NCBI GenBank assembly: GCA_014376355.1
Contig: JACMRQ010000233.1
Location: 1-33,717 of the forward strand
Reading direction: 5' to 3'
Source of the DNA: Arcicella sp.
Lineage (GTDB): Bacteria > Bacteroidota > Bacteroidia > Cytophagales > Spirosomataceae
DNA: 33,717 nt
Notes under the pieces: generated by a model
Database searches by the model: none
What the model saw: only the letters and a program-made list of their open reading frames with translations
What the model was told of the DNA's origin: nothing
Made by a program: the position numbers and the translations under genes
Shown here: positions 16,469 to 23,200 of the stretch, one piece after another
Layout: every line of letters starts with the position of its first letter
Position numbering within the stretch: position 1 is the first letter of the stretch

Positions 16469-16704
16469 AAATATACGATAAATTTAATGGTTGTAAGCAG
16501 GTATTTTTTAGTAAAAATCGTTATTTTATGGTATAAGAATTGGATATTTCAGGAGAAATAGCCTGTTTTTTAAATGTTGGACGCATGAATATAAGATCCT
16601 AATTTAGACCTCTTATGATTAACTGTGCATGAGGTTGCCTCCTAAGCCTTATATTTAATAAGGTAAAAGCTTTTTTAATAATCCAAAAAGGATAAATTCA
16701 AAAA
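16469..16704. other. Intergenic region between AraC-type gene and histidine kinase
   Basis: Holds the kinase promoter region and the downstream end of the AraC-type gene. A small hairpin CCTTAT-ATTTA-ATAAGG (16647-16663) followed by AAAAGCTTTTTT is the only structure seen; it is a weak terminator candidate. No TGAT-N4-ATCA box is present before the kinase. Confidence 0.4.
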
Positions 16705-17268
16705 TCAACCAATCGACTCAATTACACTTCTTCGTTTAACACGTAATTGTTTAAAGTGAGATGGTGAAAAACCAGTAATTTTTTTGAATTGATTTGATAA
16801 GTGGGCGACGCTACTATAATTCATTTTATAAGCAATTTCTGAAATTGTTAATTCGTTATAAGTAATCAATTCTTTTACTCTTTCTGCTTTATGAAGTAGG
16901 ATAAAATGTTGAATATTAGTGCCTTGCATTTCTGAAAATAAATTTGAAAGGTAGGTGTAATCGTAATCTAATTTACGGCTCAAATAGTCCGAAAAGTTTA
17001 CTTTAATCATATCGTCCGCAAAATGTACCATTTCAACAATTGTATTTTTTACTTTTTCTATCAAAATTGTTCTTTTGTCGTTCATCAATTCAAGTCCCAT
17101 TTTGAGTAAAGTTTCTTTCAATTCCTCCCGTTGTTTTTTCGAAATATTTTCCATTATTTCAGCTTCGCCCAAATTTACCATAATGTAGTGTAAGTTGAGT
17201 TTATTCAACGCATCTTTCACGACTAATCTACAAGTATTACTGACCATGTTTTTAATGTAAAGTTTCAT
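16705..17268 (-). CDS. Short AraC-family transcriptional regulator
   Basis: A 187-residue protein. The last 95 or so residues are an AraC/XylS double helix-turn-helix: LDYDYTYLSNLFSEMQGTNIQHFILLHKAERVKELI, then ISEIAYKMNYSSVAHLSNQFKKITGFSPSHFKQLR, the well conserved second motif. The N-terminal 90 residues (NTCRLVVKDALNKL, then a helical KKQREELKETLLKMGLEL) are too short for a cupin or sugar-sensing domain; this short form is common in Bacteroidota. The trigger is not evident. It lies upstream of the kinase on the same strand with a 236-bp gap, so it is probably a separate transcript. Confidence 0.88.
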   Translation of the reverse strand: MKLYIKNMVSNTCRLVVKDALNKLNLHYIMVNLGEAEIMENISKKQREELKETLLKMGLELMNDKRTILIEKVKNTIVEMVHFADDMIKVNFSDYLSRKLDYDYTYLSNLFSEMQGTNIQHFILLHKAERVKELITYNELTISEIAYKMNYSSVAHLSNQFKKITGFSPSHFKQLRVKRRSVIESIG

Positions 17269-17646
17269 AATTTTCGTGTTTAATATGGATAATTCATAAA
17301 TTAGAGGTTTAATTTTACTAACTTATTAACGGATTTTTTTCAATTCTGTTGCTATCTATATATCACTCTGAGGTACTTTTCCAATGTCAGAATTTGGAAT
17401 GTTAATAAATTCCTCCAAAAATAGCATTTTCAATAAAGACAAAAACGACTGTATTCACTTAGTATGAAAATCCCGATTCCGCACGAAGGTAAAATACTGT
17501 ATTACGTCTGTGGTTGGTCAAAAAACTTGCTGGTAATCAACAAACCCCCGGATAAATCGCTTACAGTCGCATGAGTGAAAGAATTGCAAAATTTCGCAAA
17601 AAAATGTCGTCTTACTCAAAATGTTCTACACTTACAGGGATGATTG
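17269..17646. other. Intergenic region upstream of the AraC-type gene
   Basis: A 378-bp stretch. Its second half (about 17460-17640) is richer in G+C than its surroundings. It contains a 36-codon plus-strand ORF at 17464-17574 (MKIPIPHEGKILYY...), too short to judge, and an Fnr-like box at 17527-17540. No strong terminator or repeat was seen. Confidence 0.45.
17527..17540. promoter_or_regulatory. Possible third Crp/Fnr-type box
   Basis: TTGCTGGTAATCAA matches the Fnr consensus TTGAT-N4-ATCAA at 9 of 10 defined positions. It is about 260 bp from the AraC-type start codon and has no clear promoter at the expected distance; on the minus strand TACCTTCG (17491-17484) is a poor -7 match. It may be fortuitous. 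Confidence 0.3.
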
Positions 17647-17772
17647 TTATGACTTTAATCTATGTTTTAGATTTTGCAAATTTGCTCCTTGTGTGATTTT
17701 GCAATGCACACAATCTTTATCACATTTACACTTCTTTGGATCGTTTTTGGGGGGTAGTAATTGAGTTTTCAT
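17647..17772 (-). CDS. Small Cys-rich protein of unknown function
   Basis: Started at the ATG at 17770-17772 this encodes 41 residues, MKTQLLPPKNDPKKC and onward, with the cluster CKCDKDCVHC near its middle. Four closely spaced cysteines and a basic, highly charged composition suggest a small metal-binding peptide. The track extends it to 17859, but that adds 29 residues without recognisable character. It is not recognised as any named family. It lies between the AraC-type gene and USP paralogue 2. Coding status is uncertain because of its length. Confidence 0.35.
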   Translation of the reverse strand: MKTQLLPPKNDPKKCKCDKDCVHCKITQGANLQNLKHRLKS

Positions 17773-17861
17773 AGAAAAAAGGGTATTTTTTATGATTAAT
17801 AAATGTTTAATTATTCTGTAAAATCGTTGTTGTTGGCGAGGCTTGTTACATTTTTGCACCT

Positions 17862-17906
17862 TTTTATTGGCTCAAGGGAACTCAAAGCCGATAAAAGTAT
17901 TTTTTA
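17862..17906 (+). terminator. Orphan hairpin with T-rich tail (terminator-like)
   Basis: TTTTATTGGCT (17862-17872) pairs with AGCCGATAAAA (17886-17896) over 11 positions, including one G-U pair that forms only in plus-strand RNA, around a 13-base loop. GTATTTTTTAA follows. No plus-strand gene lies immediately upstream, so it may end a small transcript or be incidental. Confidence 0.4.
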
Positions 17907-18034
17907 ATCCTAAGAAAATAATAATATCCACCAGCGATAATTATAAAATTATATTTCTACAAAATTGAAAGATTTCTGAGATAATTACTAAGAGAATAGT
18001 CAGGGAAGAGAGGGCAATTTATCAGTTCAAAGGC

Positions 18035-18046
18035 TGATGAAAATCA
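18035..18046 (+). promoter_or_regulatory. Crp/Fnr-type box upstream of USP paralogue 2
   Basis: TGAT-GAAA-ATCA is a perfect 4+4 dyad, in the context CTGATGAAAATCATGTTTA, nearly identical to the box before paralogue 1 (CTGATAAAAATCATTTTTA). A -7-like GAACTTTG (18070-18077; 7 of 8) puts the dyad centre about 43 bp before the predicted start of transcription, the usual class II activator position. The expected -33 TTG is absent, as is common at activator-dependent promoters. Confidence 0.65.
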
Positions 18047-18103
18047 TGTTTATTTTAAGAAAAATCTAAGAACTTTGTTTTACATATTTTAAATCTTAAT
18101 GTT

Positions 18104-18940
18104 ATGAAAACCATCCTTGTTCCAACTGATTTTAGTAAAAACTCCCTTCATGCTTCTGAATATGCAGGAATGTTGGCAAACCGAATGAATGCAAATGTGG
18201 TGTTTTTAAATACTTACTCGGTGCCAATGGCTTCTGATTATCCATATTCTTACAACATTGACAATTTTTTGATTGTGGGGAAAGAAACTGCTGAAGAGAA
18301 CTTGCAAATTTTTACAAACGATTTTATAGAAAGAACAAAGTTTGATGCTAAAAGAATCGCCCAAATTGTTGAATACGGTTTCGTGGCAGATAAAGTTATT
18401 GATACTGCAAATACTATCAAAGCTGATTTTATTGTGATGGGAACAAAAGGAGCATCCAATATTTTGGATAAATGGCTCGGTACAACGTCCCAAAAAGTAA
18501 CGAAAATGGCTGAATGCCCCGTTTGGATTATTCCTAATAAAGCTGACATTCACTTTCCAAGTAAAGTTTTATATGCGGCTGATTTAAAAGAAGATGAGAT
18601 TGTGGCAACGCATAAAGTTTTGGAAATGATTAAACCATTGGATGCTTTGTGTAAAGTAGTCCATATTCACGATTACTTTGAAGATAATACTAACCGTGAA
18701 GTTCAAAAAAAGGTAAATAATTTGCAAAATGCTTTTGATAATGATGGTGATATTTCTTTTAAAAGTGTGAATGATGGTGACATAATTGATGGGTTAGAAA
18801 ATTATATTAAATCATATAAACCCGATATTTTAGCTTTGAAAATACAACATAAATCATTTTGGAGTAAGATTTTTGATGCCAGTATTTCAAAGCATTTTTT
18901 GCAACACGCCAATTTACCGATGCTGACTTTTCGGAATTAG
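18104..18940 (+). CDS. Universal stress protein, tandem two-domain (paralogue 2)
   Basis: A 278-residue protein starting MKTILVPTDFSKNSLHASEY. The first UspA domain has the ATP-binding G-2x-G-9x-G-T pattern in MGTKGASNILDKWLGTT; the second (VLYAADLKEDEIVATHKV onward) has lost it. It is colinear with paralogue 1 across its whole length, down to the shared endings (ITEHF...NLPILTFR and ISKHF...NLPMLTFR), so the two derive from one duplication. It is the only plus-strand gene between 7597 and the right edge of the window. Expression is likely driven by the box at 18035-18046. Probable role: nucleotide-binding stress protein in energy or oxygen limitation. Confidence 0.9.
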   Translation: MKTILVPTDFSKNSLHASEYAGMLANRMNANVVFLNTYSVPMASDYPYSYNIDNFLIVGKETAEENLQIFTNDFIERTKFDAKRIAQIVEYGFVADKVIDTANTIKADFIVMGTKGASNILDKWLGTTSQKVTKMAECPVWIIPNKADIHFPSKVLYAADLKEDEIVATHKVLEMIKPLDALCKVVHIHDYFEDNTNREVQKKVNNLQNAFDNDGDISFKSVNDGDIIDGLENYIKSYKPDILALKIQHKSFWSKIFDASISKHFLQHANLPMLTFRN

Positions 18941-18987
18941 TACCGCACTAAAATAAGAGATTTTATTATATTTTGTATTTTTGTGGT

Positions 18988-19427
18988 ATGAATTTATAAA
19001 AACATTTCACAGTAGTCCAAGAATTTTGAGTAAAAGGTAGCTGTTTAAACGAATTAAGCGATATTTTGATTATCGTTTTGCTTGGGACATTAGCGGATTG
19101 TATAAATTTTCCAGAAATTGAAGATTATGTCAAAGATAAATCGGTCTTCCTAATTGAAGAGTTAGGCTTACTGTTACTTTCAGGAATTCCTTCCGAAGAT
19201 ACACTAAGTGGTGTTGTACGATTTCTGAAATCCTCAGAATTAGAGAAAAGTTTACGTTCAGCATTTAAGGAAATATTTGAAACCGTTGGGCGTAAACACA
19301 TTAGGATTGAAGGGAAGTAAATGATAGGAATCTTTTGGCAAAAAAATACGTAACTGTTCAAGTTGTAAGTGCTTCATTATCACAATAGAGTATAAGTTTT
19401 GGACAAGTAATAGGTAGACAAAAAATC
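18988..19427 (+). pseudogene. Decayed ISAs1-family transposase (N-terminal half)
   Basis: Reading from the ATG at 18988 gives FTVVQEF-stop-VKGSCLNELSDILIIV, then LADCINFPEIEDYVKDKSVFL, GIPSEDTLSGVVRFLKSSEL and RKHIRIEGK before a stop at 19318. This is the N-terminal DDE_Tnp_1-associated region and first catalytic strand (normally ..IDGK) of ISAs1-type transposases. After a frameshift it resumes at 19350 as VTVQVVSASLSQ-stop-SISFGQV, the next conserved block. In-frame stops at 18997, 19027 and 19318 plus the frameshift show it is dead. The C-terminal half (DAMGTQ, HW.IEN motifs) and terminal inverted repeats were not found. Confidence 0.75.
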
Positions 19428-19595
19428 TGATGTAAATTATATTCAAACATTTGCATGAACCATATAAATTGTTGCGCTTCACTGGCGAAATAGAGTGATT
19501 TGGGGAAATGAAAACTTGTTATCTTAGGATTATAGTGCTGAGCGAATTAGAATAGCGAAAAGACCAGAATTAGTTAAATATGACAATAAAATGTC

Positions 19596-20150
19596 TCAAA
19601 AAGAAGGTCTGGTTGCCTTAGCAAAACAACTCATCCAATATTTACTAAATAAGTTGTCTTCTTTAATTCCTTTGGAAGAGGATGAGTGAATAAAAAGTAG
19701 CTCTTTATCATTTTTAAATTCTGTAATCATACCAGCATGATTTATTGAAGAAGTTCCTCCTTTATTGGTGACAAAGAATACCCAATCACCCGCTCGAAGT
19801 TCATCGATGGGTATTTCTTTACCAACTTCCGATTGTTGCCATGAAATTCTTGGAATTTTAAAGCCATATTGTCCGTAAACGCAAAAAAGTAAACCAGAAC
19901 AATCCATGCCATTACCATCAGTTCCACCTAAACGGTAGGGTACACCGGTATAGGAACGTGCCAAAGAAACCATTTCATTAATGGTTTTTGAATTGTAATT
20001 ACGTTGATAAGATTTTGATGATAAGATTTTAATTGAAGATGAAGAATTATCATTTTCCCGACGACGAAAATGCCGACATGAATCCAAAAATGCAAGTAGT
20101 AAAAGAAGTATCATCACCCTTAACAGGGTATAGGAAGAGATTTCTTTCAT
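19596..20150 (-). CDS. NlpC/P60 cysteine peptidase lipoprotein
   Basis: A 184-residue lipoprotein: hydrophobic leader LLRVMILLLLLAFLDSC with the acylatable Cys at residue 25, then a basic/Ser-rich spacer (RHFRRRENDNSSSS). The catalytic domain has the nucleophile in GNGMDCSGLLFCVYG, the histidine in INHAGMITE, and a third polar residue in LLFIHSSSS. GVPYRLGGTDGNGMDCSG is the signature of the family. It should cleave peptidoglycan stem peptides (gamma-D-Glu-diaminopimelate type) at the outer membrane or in the periplasm. It stands alone, with the IS remnant downstream. Confidence 0.92.
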   Translation of the reverse strand: MKEISSYTLLRVMILLLLLAFLDSCRHFRRRENDNSSSSIKILSSKSYQRNYNSKTINEMVSLARSYTGVPYRLGGTDGNGMDCSGLLFCVYGQYGFKIPRISWQQSEVGKEIPIDELRAGDWVFFVTNKGGTSSINHAGMITEFKNDKELLFIHSSSSKGIKEDNLFSKYWMSCFAKATRPSF

Positions 20151-20221
20151 TTAATTTTTATTAAGGACAATTAGTAAGTACAATCCAAAGATAAACGATT
20201 TTTTGTTGATAGGATTATATT

Positions 20222-20737
20222 TTACGAATTTTTTAGAATTCTTATCGTTACCAAAAGTTGTCCAACGTGGCGTTGAGTATGTTCGGCAGCATGAAACAAT
20301 AATCCTAATTGATTGCTTGGAATTTGTTTTCTGCCAACACCTCTAAATTCTAAAAGAGTTTTTTCTTCTGTATTTTTTAATTGAGTAAGTGCTTTGTTGA
20401 CTTGATTGTTGAAACGAGTAAGTAAACCTTTAACAGTCAAATATTGGGTACTATCCGATTCTAAAGCTAATTGTTCTAACTGGTCTTCATTCAATATTTG
20501 ATTATTGGCATAAGTAAATATTCTATCCAATACGCCAGAAAGGTGCTGTAAATGAAATGCCACGGAAGCAACTCCACTGGGTCTCTCCCAAATTAATGCA
20601 TCAGGGAAATCAATCATCATAAGATTTACTTCCTCACGAGCTTGGAGGATTGCATGAGCAATGGGTTGAAGTAATGGAATAAGTCCTGCTATGGGACCAC
20701 GCATCCATACTTCAAGATTTTGGGTTGGTTTATTCAT
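20222..20737 (-). CDS. DinB-family four-helix protein
   Basis: A 171-residue protein of the DinB/YfiT-like metal-binding four-helix bundle group. The three histidines expected for the metal site are visible: VASVAFHLQHLSG in helix 2 and FHAAEHTQRHVGQLL in the last helix. GPIAGLIPLLQPIAHAILQAREEV forms helix 1. Members include thiol transferases (bacillithiol or mycothiol related) and many of unknown role; no reaction can be assigned here. It is monocistronic, with its start 307 bp from the next gene. Confidence 0.85.
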   Translation of the reverse strand: MNKPTQNLEVWMRGPIAGLIPLLQPIAHAILQAREEVNLMMIDFPDALIWERPSGVASVAFHLQHLSGVLDRIFTYANNQILNEDQLEQLALESDSTQYLTVKGLLTRFNNQVNKALTQLKNTEEKTLLEFRGVGRKQIPSNQLGLLFHAAEHTQRHVGQLLVTIRILKNS

Positions 20738-21044
20738 AGGTTAGAAGGAGTTTATTCTGCAAAAAAATATAAATGTTATCAAAAATATCATTCAATTTTA
20801 GATTCATCGTTTCAATCGAAATTTCATGGTTTTTGTGGCTGTAATTTATATTAATTTATAATATTGAATAATCTGTTTTCTGAAATAGTTTATAACTTTA
20901 TCCAATTCACTCATAAATAATACTTCATGAAGTGAACATTTGGTATGTGGAACAAATTAGTCGTGCTGTCATTTTTATTTGACTGACTAATTTGTCCCAA
21001 ACATTATTATTTAAAACTAGTTTTTGATTCTACAAAAAATTAGG
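20738..21044. other. Intergenic region between the DinB-family and old yellow enzyme genes
   Basis: Contains a 12-bp palindrome ACTTCATGAAGT (20922-20933) and a hairpin with arms ACAAATTAGTC (20952-20962) and GACTAATTTGT (20985-20995), extendable by two G-C pairs past one mismatch. The hairpin lies 50 bp after the old yellow enzyme stop codon and may end that transcript, though no T-run follows. Confidence 0.5.
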
Positions 21045-22121
21045 TTATTTTTTGGTACGTTTCGCTCGATCATATTGTTTTGCCCATTTAGTATCACAAC
21101 CCAATTCATAAGCTGCATGAAGAGGGAAATAAGGGTCTCTAAGCATTTCTCTCGCTAAAAGAACTAAATCTGCTTTACCCGAAGTAATAATCTCATTGGC
21201 TTGTTCTGGAGAAACTATCATACCAACGGCTCCTGTTTTTATTCCAGCTTTTTCTCGGATACTTTCCGCAAAAGGCACTTGATAACCAAAGCCAACAGGA
21301 ATTGCTTCTGGGGGCGTAAGTCCACCTGAGGAACAATCAATCACATCAACTCCTCTATCTTTTAAGATTATTGATAGTCGAACCGAATCATCAATTGTCC
21401 AACCATTTTCAAGCCAATCAGACGCAGAAATTCTCACAAAAAGAGGAAGGTTTTCCGGAATAATCGTACGTACTTCATCAGTAATCTGCAATAAAAGTTT
21501 TATTCTATTTTCAAAACTACCTCCATATTCATCAGTCCTTTTGTTAAATAAAGGTGATAAGAATTCGTGAACCAAATAACCATGAGCTCCGTGAATTTCT
21601 ATGACTTTAAATCCCGCTTCTAAAGCTCTTTTAGTCGCATTTTTAAAATCAGTAATTACTTGCTGAATACCTGCTAAGGTAATCACTGATGAGTATGATT
21701 GATTATCTTCAAGGAGAGTTTTACTTGGTGAAAAAACTTCCCAACCGCCATCTTCGGGTGTAACATAACTTCGACCGTTCCAAGGTTCTTGCGAACTCGC
21801 TTTGTAACCTGCATGAGCCAATTGAATGCCAGCAATTGAATTATTTTGATGAATAAAATCGGTTATTTTTTTTAAATGAACAATATGCTCATCTTTCCAA
21901 ATACCCAAATCAGAGGGTGAAATCCGTCCTTCGGGTGATACAGCAGCAGCTTCTGTAAATATCAAAGCGGCTCCACCAACTGCACGACTGCCCAAATGGA
22001 CAAAATGCCAATCATTTGAAAAACCATCTTCTGAGGAATATTGACACATTGGAGAAACTACTATACGATTTTTAAGGGTAATATCTCGTAAACTTAAAGG
22101 AGAAAATAAATTGGAATTCAT
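21045..22121 (-). CDS. namA: NADPH dehydrogenase, YqjM/NamA-type old yellow enzyme
   Basis: A 358-residue FMN-dependent ene-reductase with a TIM-barrel fold. VVSPMCQYSSEDG carries the redox-tuning Cys of the YqjM subgroup. The substrate-binding histidines lie in IEIHGAHGYLVHEFLSPLFN, and RTDEYGGSFENR is a family hallmark. SAGVIVSPEQA-like GMIVSPEQANEII and LVLLAREMLRDPYFP form the FMN phosphate region. Such enzymes reduce activated C=C bonds (enals, enones, nitro compounds) with NADPH, as xenobiotic or electrophile defence. It starts 48 bp after the EamA permease, so the two may be co-transcribed. Confidence 0.92.
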   Translation of the reverse strand: MNSNLFSPLSLRDITLKNRIVVSPMCQYSSEDGFSNDWHFVHLGSRAVGGAALIFTEAAAVSPEGRISPSDLGIWKDEHIVHLKKITDFIHQNNSIAGIQLAHAGYKASSQEPWNGRSYVTPEDGGWEVFSPSKTLLEDNQSYSSVITLAGIQQVITDFKNATKRALEAGFKVIEIHGAHGYLVHEFLSPLFNKRTDEYGGSFENRIKLLLQITDEVRTIIPENLPLFVRISASDWLENGWTIDDSVRLSIILKDRGVDVIDCSSGGLTPPEAIPVGFGYQVPFAESIREKAGIKTGAVGMIVSPEQANEIITSGKADLVLLAREMLRDPYFPLHAAYELGCDTKWAKQYDRAKRTKK

Positions 22122-22169
22122 AACTTATATAATTGTTTAATTTTTATTAGCAACAATCGAATTGCGAAT

Positions 22170-23096
22170 TTAGTTTTGATTCACAATTTTTGTTCTATTG
22201 GCAGAAGTAATCAAAACGACAGCACTAATAATTATTCCACCTGCTAAAAGCATTAAGGGATGCAAATGCTCATTGGCAAAAGCGGCACCCAAAATCATAG
22301 CAACCAAGGGGTTTACATACGTATAAGTAGCCACGAGCGTAGGAGGTGCAACTTTTGATAACCAACTGAAAACCAAAAATCCAACTACTGAACCAAAGGT
22401 TAATAAATAAACAAAAGCTCCGATCGCTTTTGTGGTTATATTTTCAACTTGAAAGGTATCAAATTCACCAATTAAACCACTCAAAATTAAAGATAAACTT
22501 CCTCCAACCAACATTTGCATTCCTGCAATTTGTGAAGCGTGATAATTATTAATATTTGAATTTTTAACCATTACCACTCCTATATTCCAACCTAAAACAG
22601 CCAAGGAAAGAAAGAAAATTCCTACAAAATAATACTGTTCACTTCCTTTGAGAGCCAATGATTTTAAACTCATCAAAATACTAACCCCAACCACTCCTAA
22701 GAATGCTCCGATGATGACTTTTTGTTTTGGTTTTTCATTATTCCATACCCAAAGTAAAGCAATCAACATGACTGGTCCAGAGGCAGAAAATAAGGCTGAA
22801 TAGCTCGACGGAATCCATTTGGCCGCATTTGTTGTAAGTCCATTGCCAATGGTAAGCATAAAAAAACCAGATACCGCCGTAGTTATTAACATCTGGCGAC
22901 TTGGCTTTTGGTATTTTTTTGAAAGAATTGCGAAAGTAAAAAGAATCGACCCTGCAAAAAAGTTTCGTAAACCCGAAACCATAAAAGGAGGCACACTTTC
23001 AACGACAAAACGAATTCCAAGATAAGTAGAACCCCAAATTAAATAAAGGGTTATTAGCCCCGCCCAAATTTTTAATGGTTGATTTTGATTATTCAT
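22170..23096 (-). CDS. EamA/DMT-family transporter
   Basis: A 308-residue inner membrane protein from the ATG at 23096 (MNNQNQPLKIWAGLITLYLI); the track start is a TTG 36 bases upstream inside a hairpin region. About ten hydrophobic segments in two EamA repeats are visible: the first opens LIWGSTYLGIRFVVESVPPF and the second includes AVLGWNIGVVMVKNSN and ends with LVATYTYVNPLVAMILGAAF and LLAGGIIISAVVLI. Members export amino acids, metabolites or drugs; the substrate cannot be predicted. It precedes the old yellow enzyme by 48 bp and follows the CHAD-like gene after 104 bp. Confidence 0.9.
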   Translation of the reverse strand: MNNQNQPLKIWAGLITLYLIWGSTYLGIRFVVESVPPFMVSGLRNFFAGSILFTFAILSKKYQKPSRQMLITTAVSGFFMLTIGNGLTTNAAKWIPSSYSALFSASGPVMLIALLWVWNNEKPKQKVIIGAFLGVVGVSILMSLKSLALKGSEQYYFVGIFFLSLAVLGWNIGVVMVKNSNINNYHASQIAGMQMLVGGSLSLILSGLIGEFDTFQVENITTKAIGAFVYLLTFGSVVGFLVFSWLSKVAPPTLVATYTYVNPLVAMILGAAFANEHLHPLMLLAGGIIISAVVLITSANRTKIVNQN

Positions 23097-23107
23097 ATAT
23101 TTTAATT

Positions 23108-23181
23108 TTAGTGGGCAGTTAAGCGTAGGCAATAGAATATATCAATATTTCTAAAATAATTTATTGCCAAATGCCCACTAA
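23108..23181 (-). repeat. Nested inverted repeats in the EamA leader
   Basis: The outer arms TTAGTGGGCA (23108-23117) and TGCCCACTAA (23172-23181) are perfect; the inner arms GGCAATA (23128-23134) and TATTGCC (23162-23168) are also perfect. Together they can fold the whole spacer between the CHAD-like gene and the EamA gene, ending 11 bp before the EamA start codon. It could end the CHAD-like transcript or act as a structured leader. Confidence 0.5.
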
Positions 23182-23200
23182 TGACTGTTTACTCAACAAC

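Larger units (their letters stand above)
17773..18103. other. Intergenic region upstream of USP paralogue 2
   Basis: A 331-bp spacer. It holds an orphan hairpin at 17862-17896, the Crp/Fnr-type box at 18035-18046 and the USP 2 promoter candidate at 18070-18077. Confidence 0.5.

Noticed and set aside
17647-17859. 70-residue version of the small Cys-rich ORF
   Set aside because: The first 29 residues look like translated spacer and its start abuts the hairpin region; the ATG at 17772 is simpler.
19125-19482. Minus-strand ORFs across the ISAs1 remnant
   Set aside because: The plus-strand reading gives transposase blocks; the minus-strand frames have no recognisable content and overlap each other.
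20922-20933. ACTTCATGAAGT palindrome as an operator
   Set aside because: A single 12-bp dyad in the middle of an intergenic region, not near either start codon; chance cannot be excluded.
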